Origin: Candidatus Zixiibacteriota bacterium
GTDB lineage: Bacteria > Zixibacteria > MSB-5A5 > GN15 > FEB-12
Reading direction: 5' to 3'
Length of the DNA stretch: 64,000 nt
Assembly: GCA_034003725.1 (NCBI GenBank)
Contig: JAVEYB010000004.1
Location: forward strand, 186,001 to 250,000
The notes under the pieces were generated by a model, which did no database searches, was not told the DNA's origin, and saw nothing but the letters and a program-made list of their open reading frames with translations. Within the stretch, counting starts at the first letter, position 1, and each line of letters opens with the position of its first letter. A program made the position numbers and the translations under genes. Of this stretch, positions 25,966 through 35,134 are shown piece by piece.

Positions 25966-26928
25966 CTACAGCCCCCGGGCAATTGCCGCAGCGCCAATCA
26001 GCGCTGCCCGGTCCTCGATAATCACCCGCACCGGAATGTCGGCCAATAGGCTTTCCATCTTCCCGGGCTTAACGAACCGTTGCATGAACCGCCCCTGGTC
26101 GAGCGCCGTGAGGATTCTCGGCGCAATCTGCCCGCCGACATAGATTCCCCCCAGTGTCATCCCTTTCAGCGCCAGATTGGCCGCCTCCGATGCATAGCAG
26201 TCTATGAAAATCTCGAGTGCGCGATTGGCTGTTTCGTCCTGCCCGGACAGGGCCTGCTCGATCACCGCCGATGCCCGGTACTGGGCACTGTCGAACCATT
26301 CTGAACGGTGCATCCCCTGAGTTTCGGTCAGGAAATTGTAAATCAACTCGAGACCGGTCCACGAAACAATATCCTCGGCCTCGACATAACCCTTATCGGC
26401 GTACACGTACTCCCACAGCTCGGCTTCGAGCTGGCTGCCGGGCGCAAAGTCGGCATGGCCGCCCTCGGACGCCTGAGGGACCGGCGGACCGCCGTTGTTG
26501 TATATGATCGCTTCACCCAATCCGGAACTGGCGGCGATCAATCCCATATTGCCCGTACGCGAACCATGCCCGTGGTTAAGCGCGAAAAAGTCGTCAGCGC
26601 CGAGATGCGCCAGGCCGTGAGCCGTTGCCACAATGTCGTTTATCAGCGTGACGTACTTGAAGCCGAACTGCTGTCGCAGTTCCTCCCCGATGATTCTCCA
26701 CGAAAGATTGGTGGGCCGCACCTCGTCGCCAATGACCGGGCCCGCCACACCAAAACATATGGTGGATATCTCCGGCTTCTGCCTCTTCAGATACAGGGAG
26801 AGAATTGATTCAAGACTCTTGTAGTCACGGCTGACAAACCGCGACTCTTCGTACAGCGACACCACGCTGGCCTGCCGGTTTACCCGAGCCAGGTCAACCC
26901 GGTTGGCGCTGACATACCCGGCTAACAT
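25966..26928 (-). CDS. Glucokinase-family protein with altered phosphate loop
   Basis: The 320-residue protein aligns by eye with E. coli-type glucokinase (not ROK): LINDIVATAHG carries the catalytic Asp, SEGGHADFAPGSQLEAE is the glucose-binding segment, and NLALKGMTLGGIYVGGQIAP is conserved. The N-terminal phosphate-1 motif, normally GD(I/V)GGT(N/K)xRLAL, reads GYVSANRVDLARV: the catalytic-loop Asp and both glycines are gone. The second phosphate motif GxGTGLG reads AASSGLG. It may be inactive as a kinase, a regulatory relative, or use another phosphate donor. The surrounding sequence is intact, so a frameshift is unlikely. It sits between ybjQ and thiamine pyrophosphokinase. Confidence 0.82.
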   Translation of the reverse strand: MLAGYVSANRVDLARVNRQASVVSLYEESRFVSRDYKSLESILSLYLKRQKPEISTICFGVAGPVIGDEVRPTNLSWRIIGEELRQQFGFKYVTLINDIVATAHGLAHLGADDFFALNHGHGSRTGNMGLIAASSGLGEAIIYNNGGPPVPQASEGGHADFAPGSQLEAELWEYVYADKGYVEAEDIVSWTGLELIYNFLTETQGMHRSEWFDSAQYRASAVIEQALSGQDETANRALEIFIDCYASEAANLALKGMTLGGIYVGGQIAPRILTALDQGRFMQRFVKPGKMESLLADIPVRVIIEDRAALIGAAAIARGL

Positions 26929-26995
26929 AGGCTTCCTTTGCCCGGGCGGTCACAGGGCCGTTCGAGGGAGCCCGGTTCAACCGCCGCTTCTGGCC

Positions 26996-27319
26996 TTATT
27001 TGTACGTGACCGCGGTTCCCGATGCGGCCACCATCAGCATGTTGCTTGAGCCCATGCTGATTGATTCATAGTCTATATCGACACCAATCACCGCGTTTGC
27101 ACCCATAGCCTTCGCCTTTGCCGTCATTTCGTCAAGCGCGATCTGTTTGGCCTTGCCCAGCTCCTGCTCGTACGCCTGCGACCGCCCCCCGACGATATCG
27201 CGGATCGACGCGAAGATGTCCTTGAAGATATTGGTGCCCAGGATCGCCTCCCCGCTCACCAGGCCGTGGTACGCGGTAATTGTTTTGCCGTCAATCAGGT
27301 TCGTCGTCGTTATCAGCAT
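26996..27319 (-). CDS. ybjQ: YbjQ/UPF0145 family protein
   Basis: The 107-residue protein has the full-length pattern of the YbjQ family: start [20 protein letters not shown], centre [36 protein letters not shown] and end [16 protein letters not shown]. The family forms a small homopentamer of unknown role, sometimes annotated as heavy-metal binding. It lies between transketolase and the glucokinase homologue with gaps of 57 and 67 bp and probably shares their transcript. Nothing suggests its role here. Confidence 0.9.
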   Translation of the reverse strand: MLITTTNLIDGKTITAYHGLVSGEAILGTNIFKDIFASIRDIVGGRSQAYEQELGKAKQIALDEMTAKAKAMGANAVIGVDIDYESISMGSSNMLMVAASGTAVTYK

Positions 27320-27376
27320 CGTTAGTTCCTATTATATCGGCGAACGTCGCCCGCCCCGTCGCCCATCTATCCGTTC

Positions 27377-29326
27377 TCACCGGCGAACCGGCTCGCGGTC
27401 GAGAATTCTCTGTATCGTCACTGCCACCGAACCGCTGTCGAGTTTCAGCATCTTATACAGCTCGGAGGGCGTCCCGGATGATCCGTACTGCGTCACGCCG
27501 AGCCGCGTCACGGCCGGAGTGAACCCCGCATCGTGCAGCGCCACGGTGAGAGCAGCACCCAAACCCGTCTTCACGTTGTGATCTTCCAGCGTGACCACCC
27601 GCGTGTACTCGCCAATCATCGCGATATCATCCGCGTGGAAGTCCGACCAATCGCTCACGTTTACGAGCGCAATCCGGGCACCCTTCTTGTCGAGCGCCGA
27701 CCACGCCGCGAACGCTTCGGCCATCATATTGCCCGCCGTGACCAGCACCAAATCTTCTCCGGTCCGCACGACATCCATCCGGCCGTACCGATACGTGTAG
27801 TGATCGCCGAAAAACGGCCGCCCGTTCTCATCCGGAATGATATCCATCGTCGCGCGACCCATAAACACGCCGAAGTTTCCCGGATGTGTCAGCACGTAGC
27901 GGGCGATGCGATCGGTCTGGTTCGGATCCGCCGGAGTAATCACTCTCCAGCCAAACGTCGAATTGAGCAGTCCGAAGAAGTCGATCGATTGGTGCGTCTT
28001 GCCGTCCTCGCCCACGTTGATTCCCGTGTGCGTGCAGATGAGCTTCAGGTTGGTATGGTTGATATCGTTCAGGCGGGCCTGATTGTAGCTCTCGGCCACT
28101 CCAAACATGGCGAAATCCGCCCATATCGACAACGCTCGTTCCGCCGACAACGAACCTGCAATCGTCGCTGTTGAGTGCTCGGTGATCCCGCATTGAAAGA
28201 AGCTGTCGGGATATTTCTTTTCGAACGCCGCCGTTTTCACCGACCCGGCAAGATCGCAGTCGAAAACGGCCATCACGAAGTCGTCTCGATCCATATTTGC
28301 ATCCGCCACCGACAGCAGCGCGCGGCCCCACGCCGAGCGGTTGTCGCTTCGCTCGCCCACGTTCAGTGTGATTGGCTCGCCGGGGTTGACTTCGAGAAAT
28401 CGGCGAGCGGACCGCTCAAAAAGAGGGGGCGGCCCCTCGCGCCGTTTGGCCCGAAGCACAGCGAGGTCTACCGGCGGCAATCCCAACTCCGCGAGCGCCG
28501 CAGGCAACTGCTCTTCTTTTATCGCCGCGCCGTGGTAGGCCTCCCTATTCTCCATAAACGATACGCCCTTACCCATCACCGTGTGCGCAAGTATCATCGT
28601 CGGCACGTCCTCTGAGTGCGTTGCGCGATAAAAAGCGTCGTACACCGCGTCAAGATCGTGTCCGTCCACCTCGATCACCCGCCAACCGTCCGCTTCCCAC
28701 GAGGCGCGGATATCGACCGGCAATACTGCGCTCGTCGCGCCGGAAATCTGAAGGCGGTTGCAGTCCACCCATGCCGTCAGGTTGGTCAACCCGAACTTCA
28801 CCGCCACTCGCCGCGCTTCAGACACCTGCCCCTTCTGCTGCTCCCCGTCGCCCATCATCACGTACGTGTGAAAACTCAATCCGGAAAGCCGCGCATACAT
28901 TGCTTTGCCGACGCCCACCGACAGCCCCTGCCCAAGGTTCCCCGTATCCCATTCGATTCCCGGCACTGATTGCTCGACATGTCCTTCGAATGGTGAGCCT
29001 CCCTGTCGAAAACCGTGCAGCGCAGGCTCAATAGCAAAGAACCCCACCGCCGCCAGCGATGCGTACGCTCCCGGCGAGGTGTGTCCGTGCGATACGATAA
29101 CCCGGTCGCGATCGTCCCGGTATGGATCGGACGGATCGACCCGGGCGAAATTGTAGACCGTGAGAAACGTCTCCAGCGACGACATTGAGCCGCCCGGATG
29201 TCCCGATCCGGCCAGCGTCGTCATGGTCAGTATGTGCCCGCGCGCCTTCCGGGCCTGTTCCGTCAGTGTGTCGCGCCACGTGGCCGACAACTTCTCCTCC
29301 GTGAATCCTCGCCACGAATCGAACAT
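27377..29326 (-). CDS. tkt: Transketolase
   Basis: The 649-residue single-chain enzyme transfers two-carbon units between sugar phosphates in the non-oxidative pentose phosphate pathway. The TPP-binding half has SGHPGGSMSSLETFL near residue 40, GNLGQGLSVGVGKA and the GDGEQQKGQ motif; the pyrimidine-binding half carries FFQCGITEHSTATIAGSLSA with the catalytic Glu, followed by THTGINVGEDGKTHQSI. A C-terminal domain completes the usual length. It is 35 nt downstream of pgi in the rpe-pgi-tkt run, so three consecutive sugar-phosphate steps are encoded together, with TPP synthesis two genes further on. Confidence 0.95.
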   Translation of the reverse strand: MFDSWRGFTEEKLSATWRDTLTEQARKARGHILTMTTLAGSGHPGGSMSSLETFLTVYNFARVDPSDPYRDDRDRVIVSHGHTSPGAYASLAAVGFFAIEPALHGFRQGGSPFEGHVEQSVPGIEWDTGNLGQGLSVGVGKAMYARLSGLSFHTYVMMGDGEQQKGQVSEARRVAVKFGLTNLTAWVDCNRLQISGATSAVLPVDIRASWEADGWRVIEVDGHDLDAVYDAFYRATHSEDVPTMILAHTVMGKGVSFMENREAYHGAAIKEEQLPAALAELGLPPVDLAVLRAKRREGPPPLFERSARRFLEVNPGEPITLNVGERSDNRSAWGRALLSVADANMDRDDFVMAVFDCDLAGSVKTAAFEKKYPDSFFQCGITEHSTATIAGSLSAERALSIWADFAMFGVAESYNQARLNDINHTNLKLICTHTGINVGEDGKTHQSIDFFGLLNSTFGWRVITPADPNQTDRIARYVLTHPGNFGVFMGRATMDIIPDENGRPFFGDHYTYRYGRMDVVRTGEDLVLVTAGNMMAEAFAAWSALDKKGARIALVNVSDWSDFHADDIAMIGEYTRVVTLEDHNVKTGLGAALTVALHDAGFTPAVTRLGVTQYGSSGTPSELYKMLKLDSGSVAVTIQRILDREPVRR

Positions 29327-29361
29327 GCTCGCTTTCCCATCCTGCAGTTATGGAAGTCCGA

Positions 29362-31071
29362 TCAAATGCTTCGTGTCAATTCCGCCAGTGCACCGCCGAG
29401 ATCACCCTCCACGGCGATCACGAGCACCGGGAGTCTTCGCGCTCGAAGCGCCTGTATGTCGCCAAGCGCCTGTGCCGAAATCAGCGTCCCGAGATCGTAC
29501 GGCGCACCCGGAATGCGCAGTCTCTGGTAGCGCGCGCGCACCAGAATGATGAAACGGCCCGCCAACGGCCCGCCTTTGTACAACTGGCCAATCGAATGCA
29601 AATATCGAGGCCCGTAACCGCGAAGCGTGGCCACTCGATACGTGCCCGTGATTTTTCTTCTTAATTCGCTGAGTGCCTTCTCGCTTGACCGGCTCGACGA
29701 CATATAGGCAAGGATCGACACGTATTCCGGCGCAGCGATCCCGTCGAGAAAACGCCGCACCATCGTCCGCATGTTTGACTTGCCCGAAGGCCGAGTTCGC
29801 TTCTTGCCGTCACACAGAAGTACGCTGAATTTCCCAAATGATCCAACCGGATCGGGAAAGGGTAACGCACCCGATTGCACGTACTCGGCGAGGAGCTGAT
29901 TCGTGTTGTCTTTGCTCTCGGTTACATTTGGCTCGTCAAACGGATTGATTCCAAAATGATACCCGGCGACTGCCGTCGCCGCCTCCCACAGCAGGAACTG
30001 CCCGCCCAGTTCGTGCCGGTCGCGGAGCACGATCTCAACGACGGGCGCACCTGAGCGACTCAGTGCCTTCTCCTGTGCGGCGCTGATCACCGGTCGCTCC
30101 GAGTTCAGTCGCAGTGTGACGAACAGGCGATCGGCTCCATAGCGCGAGGCAGCGTACACCGGCTCCCCCTCGATCGGAACCACGCCCTTTTTCTTCTTGC
30201 CGGTCGACTCTGCGATCAACTGTTCAAGCCACGGTACAAACGGCGTGCATGCTCGTGAAGCCAGGAAAGTCAGCTTGTCGCGACCTGCTTTTGCGGACGC
30301 CGCCATGATCGTCCCGAGTACGAGGGCGGGATTGGTTTCTCCATCCCGCTCGATCAGAACCTGCTGCATGGTGAGCGCGTAATCGAGCAGCGCCCGCAGG
30401 TCCAGCCCCGTAAAAGCACCCGGAACCAGACCGAAATATGAAAGCGCAGAAAACCTTCCTCCGATATCGCTCGGATTGATGAATACTGCCCGATATGCAT
30501 TTTTTTTCGCCCACGACTCCAGCGAACTGCCTTTGTCCGTTATCGCCGCCATGTGGCGCCCGGGGTTTGCCACTCCTGCATCGCGAAACGCCTGAAGCAG
30601 GATGGCTTCCTGTGACCGCGTCTCCACCGTGCCGCCCGACTTGGACGCGACAATTCCCAGCGACTTCCTCGGATCGATCGACCGCAGCACCTTTTTGACC
30701 GCAGCCGGGTCGGTGCTGTCCAGCACGTGGAACGTCTTCACCCGGTCGTGCCGACCAAAGGTCAGTGAAAAGACCTCCGGACAGAGCGACGATCCTCCCA
30801 TACCCATCAGAATGACATGACATATCCCATCCCGGAACACACCGTCCGTGAACCGCTCGATCGCGGGCACCGCGCGCTTCATCATCGACGCACTGTCAAC
30901 CCAGCCCAGACGGTTTTTGATGAGAGCGCGCACTTTTGCGTCTGACGCCAAGGGCGACGGATCGCGGGACATCAGCCGGCGGACGACATCGTCTCGAGTG
31001 GCGCGCGCCAGCGCACGACCGTGCGCCGCGTGGACACCCGCCGTGTGAATACGAAACAGTCCGTGTTTCAT
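29362..31071 (-). CDS. pgi: Glucose-6-phosphate isomerase
   Basis: The 569-residue protein interconverts glucose-6-phosphate and fructose-6-phosphate. SIS-domain motifs include VILMGMGGSSLCPEVFSL (about 87-104), KSLGIVASKSGGTVETRSQE with the sugar-phosphate site, FINPSDIGGRFSALSYFGLV, and the late KDNTNQLLAEYVQSGALPF. The layout resembles the isomerase half of the fused transaldolase-isomerase proteins of several phyla more than the standard E. coli enzyme, but no transaldolase domain is attached. Its ATG overlaps the rpe stop by 4 bp (ATGA), so the two are translationally coupled. Confidence 0.92.
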   Translation of the reverse strand: MKHGLFRIHTAGVHAAHGRALARATRDDVVRRLMSRDPSPLASDAKVRALIKNRLGWVDSASMMKRAVPAIERFTDGVFRDGICHVILMGMGGSSLCPEVFSLTFGRHDRVKTFHVLDSTDPAAVKKVLRSIDPRKSLGIVASKSGGTVETRSQEAILLQAFRDAGVANPGRHMAAITDKGSSLESWAKKNAYRAVFINPSDIGGRFSALSYFGLVPGAFTGLDLRALLDYALTMQQVLIERDGETNPALVLGTIMAASAKAGRDKLTFLASRACTPFVPWLEQLIAESTGKKKKGVVPIEGEPVYAASRYGADRLFVTLRLNSERPVISAAQEKALSRSGAPVVEIVLRDRHELGGQFLLWEAATAVAGYHFGINPFDEPNVTESKDNTNQLLAEYVQSGALPFPDPVGSFGKFSVLLCDGKKRTRPSGKSNMRTMVRRFLDGIAAPEYVSILAYMSSSRSSEKALSELRRKITGTYRVATLRGYGPRYLHSIGQLYKGGPLAGRFIILVRARYQRLRIPGAPYDLGTLISAQALGDIQALRARRLPVLVIAVEGDLGGALAELTRSI

Positions 31072-31739
31072 GATATATGACTTTTGCTGTACGTGAGTGA
31101 GTGTACGAGATTGACCAGTCCCTGACGGTCATCACTGCCGAAGAATGCGGTACCCATGACCAGAATATCCGCTCCGGCGGCCACGACCCGTGAGGCATTG
31201 GAGCGATCGATTCCTCCGTCCACCGAGATGCGCGTGGTTAGACCGTGCGCATCGATATACTCCCGCGCCGTGCGCACCCGGGCGATCGAATCCTCGATAA
31301 ACGACTGTCCCCCGAACCCGGGGAATACCGACATGATCAACAGCAAGTCGAAGTGCTCCAGGAACGGCAGCGCCTTTTCAATCGGCATGTCCGGATTTAC
31401 CGACAGGCCCGGCTGCAGATCCATCTGGCGCAGCTGGCGTGCGTACGGTATTGGGTTGGGATGCACCTCAAGGTGAAACGTGATTGCGTCGGCTCCGGCC
31501 CGCGCGAACGCTTCGAAATACTTCTCCGGCTCCGTAAGCATCAGGTGCGCATCCAGATACCCGTCGGTGAGGCGGTTGATCGTGCGCACGATATCCGGAC
31601 CGTAGGAGATGTTCGGCACAAAGTGGCCGTCCATGATATCGAGGTGGAAAAACGTGACACCGGCCGCCTCGGCGCTGTGAATCTCGTCGCCGAGCCGGGC
31701 GAAATCGGCTCCCAGAATCGAGGGGGCGATAGTTGCCAT
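31068..31739 (-). CDS. rpe: Ribulose-phosphate 3-epimerase
   Basis: The 223-residue TIM barrel interconverts ribulose-5-phosphate and xylulose-5-phosphate. I see the N-terminal IAPSILGADFARLGDEI, metal-binding FFHLDIMDGHFVPNISYGPD, HLMLTEPEKYFEAF, MSVFPGFGGQSFIEDSI and VDGGIDRSNASRVVAAGADI, covering all catalytic segments. The start at 31739 gives the standard N-terminus; the frame extends 36 codons upstream with unrelated sequence. No strong ribosome site is seen. It is coupled to pgi by a 4-bp overlap and lies 157 bp after queG. Confidence 0.95.
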   Translation of the reverse strand: MATIAPSILGADFARLGDEIHSAEAAGVTFFHLDIMDGHFVPNISYGPDIVRTINRLTDGYLDAHLMLTEPEKYFEAFARAGADAITFHLEVHPNPIPYARQLRQMDLQPGLSVNPDMPIEKALPFLEHFDLLLIMSVFPGFGGQSFIEDSIARVRTAREYIDAHGLTTRISVDGGIDRSNASRVVAAGADILVMGTAFFGSDDRQGLVNLVHSLTYSKSHIS

Positions 31740-31896
31740 GGCGATAATGTGCGCGATTTGCCGGCGTTTCGCAAGTCCGGGGCCGAAGTTTTTCCCGTGC
31801 CCCCGGCCGAATTCCGTGCCCGAGCGAGGCCCGAGTGTCCGCTGCACTCAGCCCCATTGACTGGCCGGGCGGGCCGCGCCGGAGCGCTCCCGTGTG

Positions 31897-32880
31897 CTAC
31901 TGCGCCCGCCGCCGGTTTTCTACCACGATTTCTGCGTTGCGCCGCAGGCCTTCCAACCCCGGACGGGTCAGCGGCGTCCCTGCTGTCAGTTCCAGAAATT
32001 CCTCGCGGGTGCTCATCTTCAGCACGCGCCGCGTGTCGACAAACTCTCCCACCCCGGCCGACGCCGCGAATTCCGCGTGCTCGCTCACCCGAGACCGTCG
32101 GTTGTTGTGCGGGCACGACGTCTGACAGACATCGCAGCCGAATATCCGGTCGCCAATCCCGCGCCGGAGTTCTTCCGCGATGTCCGAGGGGCGCTCGATT
32201 GTCAGATAGGAAATGCATCGCCGGGCGTCAACCACTCCGTCGGCGACAATCGCCTTCGTGGGACACTGCACCAGGCAGGCCCGGCACTTGCCGCACTTGC
32301 CGTGATCGATGCCGTGCGGATTGTCCGGAGTCAGTTCCAGCGAGGTGATGATTTCCGACAAGAACAACCACGAGCCGTAGCGGCGGTTGATCAGCATACC
32401 GTTTTTGCCGATATATCCCAGCCCCGCTTTCTGTGCGTACGCGCGCTCCAGCATGGGGCCGTAATCCACGAACCACTTGCACTGCGGCATGTCGTCCTGC
32501 CCGGCCGCAGTCTCGATCGACCGTATCAGGCGGCGCGTCTTTTTTTCGATGACTTTGTGATAGTCCTTTCCCCGCGCGTATTTCGATACCCGCCCGTACC
32601 CTTCGGGGACGGTATCAGAGTCGGGCTGATAGTAATTGAGGGCCAGCATAACGATGGAGCGGACAGTGGGCATCAGGCGCGATGGATCGCTGCGGCGATC
32701 CGGATCGCGTTCCATATAGGTCAACTCGCCGTGGTACTTCTCGGAAAGCCAGCGGTCGTACGCCTGCCTGGCCTCCGGAATGACATCGGGCGTCGTGATG
32801 CCGCACAAGTCGAACCCGGCCTCCCGGGCCAGCCGTTTGATGTCTTCTGACGAAATCATGGGGCGAGGCAGTGGAACCAC
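31897..32880 (-). CDS. queG: Epoxyqueuosine reductase
   Basis: The 327-residue cobalamin- and iron-sulfur-dependent enzyme makes the last step of queuosine synthesis in tRNA. It has the two 4Fe-4S motifs CGKCRACLVQCP and CDVCQTSCP plus family segments YHGELTYMERDPDRR, YARGKDYHKVIEKK, DYGPMLERAYAQKAGLGYIG and SWLFLSEIITSLEL. The HEAT-repeat tail of longer QueG proteins is absent. The annotated start is a GTG 5 nt after the SET gene; the in-frame ATG at 32859 is an alternative. No other queuosine gene is in the window. Confidence 0.93.
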   Translation of the reverse strand: MVPLPRPMISSEDIKRLAREAGFDLCGITTPDVIPEARQAYDRWLSEKYHGELTYMERDPDRRSDPSRLMPTVRSIVMLALNYYQPDSDTVPEGYGRVSKYARGKDYHKVIEKKTRRLIRSIETAAGQDDMPQCKWFVDYGPMLERAYAQKAGLGYIGKNGMLINRRYGSWLFLSEIITSLELTPDNPHGIDHGKCGKCRACLVQCPTKAIVADGVVDARRCISYLTIERPSDIAEELRRGIGDRIFGCDVCQTSCPHNNRRSRVSEHAEFAASAGVGEFVDTRRVLKMSTREEFLELTAGTPLTRPGLEGLRRNAEIVVENRRRAQ

Positions 32881-32885
32881 CGCCG

Positions 32886-33455
32886 CTAGCCGCCCGACCG
32901 CCGGCGTTTGGTGTCTTTGCCGCCGGGCCGCGAGCCGTTGTTGCGACTGTTCCTTTTATTCCGGGCCGCTTCCAGTCTCTTCTGTTGGTTCGGAGTCACG
33001 TTGAGGATCGTGCCCCGACAACTGCGCGTCATGCATCGGCAGACGTAGAAGTCGCGCAGTTCCCTGGTGTACGGCTCGTCGAGTTCAAAATTGTAATCGT
33101 AGGTCAACTCGACTCCCGGTTGAATGTTTTTGATCGCCTCGATATAGATCCTGCCGTCTTCATCCACCGCCTCGCAGTTGGGGTCGCAGGAGTGGTTGAT
33201 GAACCGGGCCTCGTTGCCGCCCTGCGCGGCGTCAATGGTCGTGTTCTCATCGACGCTGAACAGAAAGGTATGATGGCGCTCCATAGCCGTGTCATCGTAC
33301 AGCGCGTCGACTTCGGCAGTCGTCAAGCGTTTGCCGGTATACTCGATAATGCGCTGTCCCTTGCGGATTCGCCGGGTTGCGAAGGCACCTTTGCCCTGGA
33401 TGCCCGAGCGTCGAACGACAAACGGACGGGATGTAGTCTTCGGTGTGCGTGCCAT
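32886..33455 (-). CDS. SET-domain protein lysine methyltransferase
   Basis: The 189-residue protein is a compact SET domain: VRRSGIQGKGAFATRRIRKG at the start, GKRLTTAEVDALYDD, the S-adenosylmethionine and catalytic motifs ARFINHSCDPNCEA and VELTYDYNFELDE, and a post-SET cysteine cluster FYVCRCMTRSCRGTI. The tail (about 155-189) is very basic (KRNSRNNGSRPGGKDTKRRR), suggesting nucleic-acid or ribosome contact. It probably methylates a lysine of a cellular protein; the target is unknown. I chose the ATG at 33455, where the domain begins; the frame continues upstream to a weak TTG. It lies 5 nt before queG. Confidence 0.88.
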   Translation of the reverse strand: MARTPKTTSRPFVVRRSGIQGKGAFATRRIRKGQRIIEYTGKRLTTAEVDALYDDTAMERHHTFLFSVDENTTIDAAQGGNEARFINHSCDPNCEAVDEDGRIYIEAIKNIQPGVELTYDYNFELDEPYTRELRDFYVCRCMTRSCRGTILNVTPNQQKRLEAARNKRNSRNNGSRPGGKDTKRRRSGG

Positions 33456-34195
33456 TGTGTAAGGTCCATGTAGTCGGTTATTGTCAGGGACCATAATATA
33501 GCGCAAAGCCGGAATTAGTCAACGCGCCGCGATCATCGCGAGGCATGGACCGTACCGGTGCAATTCATTCTGTTCACCAAGAGCACAGGACGACCGCCAG
33601 TCAAACGAACCCGTGACCGCGGCAGAGCGTGCCCAAAATCTACGGGGGGAGTAATGAAAGGGCAAAAGTCTGCCGTATCGAAATGCGTGAGCGGCGGTTA
33701 CAGCGAAATGGGTTTGTTTTGTCATTTTTAATGGGGCCCCATTTTTTCTTTTCTCCCAAGCGCACGCAGGACAGGGGGTTGGACCGAGATGCGGGGCAAC
33801 CCCTGCGATGTAAATACGGTAGTGTTTTGGGAAACAGCATAAGGCCTCCTCTCTGCTATAGCAGGCGGACCATTTTCTCCATCGAGTTGGTAGGGAAAAT
33901 GTAGGTATGGGCGCAGGTAGGGGCGGCGGATTGAGGTTTCAAGCGGAAGGGACGGGCGGACTGGTGGCGGTGTTTGTTCTGTGGCGTGGCGCACGAGGAC
34001 GTACGCCACGCACGTTGATTGTGGGGGCGAACCCCGGGTGGGCCACAGGTGGAAGCAGTGTACGTGGCGCACAGAGCGTGATTTGTCCGAAACCCGCCGC
34101 GGCGGGCGGGCGACCCGGCCCAGCGAAAAAACGAATTGACTGATCATGTCCCGAAACGTTAGTGTTCAGCCGCCCGGACAGAGGAGAGTATCTCA
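33456..34195. other. Intergenic region with one dispersed repeat
   Basis: This 740-bp gap separates the divergent SET and DMT-transporter genes. It holds a palindrome at 33730-33743 (AATGGGGCCCCATT) followed by TTTCTTTT, a dispersed repeat at 33986-34014, a GC palindrome CCCGCCGCGGCGGG near 34093-34106 and a weak plus-strand promoter TTGACT-N17-TTAGTG (34136-34164). The short frames here have no protein-like composition. Confidence 0.45.
33986..34014 (+). repeat. Copy of the dispersed GTGGYG...CRCCAC repeat
   Basis: The 29-bp sequence begins GTGGCGCACGAGGAC and ends CGCCACGCACG, with pairing arms GTGGCG/CGCCAC. It matches the three-copy array at 43236-43372 and an inverted copy at 35233-35259. 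Its arms carry compensated changes (GGCG/CGCC here, GGTG/CACC there), which suggests selection for the hairpin. Confidence 0.75.
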
Positions 34196-35134
34196 ATGCC
34201 TGAACTCGAAACGCCGACCGGCTCCATCAAGCCCGCGAGCATGCTCGCGCTGGCGCTGGCCTTTGTCGCCATCTATGTCGTGTGGGGGACGACTTACCTC
34301 GCTATCCGTTACGCGGTCGAAACCATTCCCCCGTTTCTGACTGCCGCCGTCCGGCACCTCACGGCCGGGGCTATTCTCATGGCGATCGCCTGGTCGCGCG
34401 GGTACCGACCGCGCCGTGAGCACTGGGTGGCGGGCTGTGTTTTGGGCGGTTTGTTTTTCCTGATCGGCCACGGCATCCTTCACTGGGCCGAGCAGTATAT
34501 TTCATCCGGTCTGGCCGCGTTGCTGATCGCCAGCGAGCCGATGTGGATCCTGGCTATCGGAGCCGCGATGGGGCAACAACGAATCAACGGATTGAACGGG
34601 ACGGGCTTGCTTTTCGGCGTAGCCGGGGTGGCGGTCCTGTCTATCCCTGAACTGGATTCGGTGTCCACCACGGCGTGGGCAACCGTGGGAGTGCTGGTGA
34701 GTTCCGCATCGTGGGCGCTCGGGGTCTGCCTGTCGCCGAGGCTCCGACTCCCCGAAACAGCGATGGCGCGTGCGGCGCTGCCTATGTTGTGCGGAGGGGT
34801 GATGTTGACTTGCACGGCCGGGTTCACCGGGGAGTTCGGAGCGTTGCGCTGGGAGGATATTTCGTTAAAATCGGTGCTCGGACTGGCCTATCTGATCTCG
34901 TTCGGGTCGATCGTGGCGTTTGCAGCCTACATCTGGCTACTTCAGCGGGTTTCGCCCACGCTGGTCGCGACACACAGTTTCGTGAATCCGCTGGTGGCGG
35001 TGCTGGTGGGGTGGTGGTGGGCGGCGGAACAGCTCGACTGGCGGGTGCTGGTTGCGACGGCGGTAATTCTCGTGGCGATCGTGTTGGTCCAGCGCGGCGA
35101 GCGCCAACCGGTCCTCTCGACCGACCCCGCCTAA
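34196..35134 (+). CDS. EamA/DMT-family transporter
   Basis: This 312-residue inner-membrane protein has ten predicted helices in two EamA repeats (about 16-155 and 165-300). Family motifs are VVWGTTYLAIRYAVETIPPF in the first helix pair, FLIGHGILHWAEQYISSGLA and LVATHSFVNPLVAVLVGW near the end. Members export amino acids, nucleosides or other metabolites; the substrate cannot be read from sequence. AGGAGAG sits before the ATG. It is a single gene, and the window holds a second, distinct member at 44139-45065. Confidence 0.9.
   Translation: MPELETPTGSIKPASMLALALAFVAIYVVWGTTYLAIRYAVETIPPFLTAAVRHLTAGAILMAIAWSRGYRPRREHWVAGCVLGGLFFLIGHGILHWAEQYISSGLAALLIASEPMWILAIGAAMGQQRINGLNGTGLLFGVAGVAVLSIPELDSVSTTAWATVGVLVSSASWALGVCLSPRLRLPETAMARAALPMLCGGVMLTCTAGFTGEFGALRWEDISLKSVLGLAYLISFGSIVAFAAYIWLLQRVSPTLVATHSFVNPLVAVLVGWWWAAEQLDWRVLVATAVILVAIVLVQRGERQPVLSTDPA

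Noticed and set aside
27533-28174. Plus-strand frame of 213 codons
   Set aside because: It lies opposite transketolase and shows no domain, signal or ribosome site.
31541-32218. Minus-strand frame of 225 codons overlapping rpe and queG
   Set aside because: It is out of frame with both enzymes and rich in Arg/Ala/Pro, a typical GC-rich shadow.
33907-34143. Small plus-strand gene of 78 codons
   Set aside because: It spans a dispersed repeat and a GC palindrome, has no ribosome site and encodes Gly/Arg/Pro-rich sequence.
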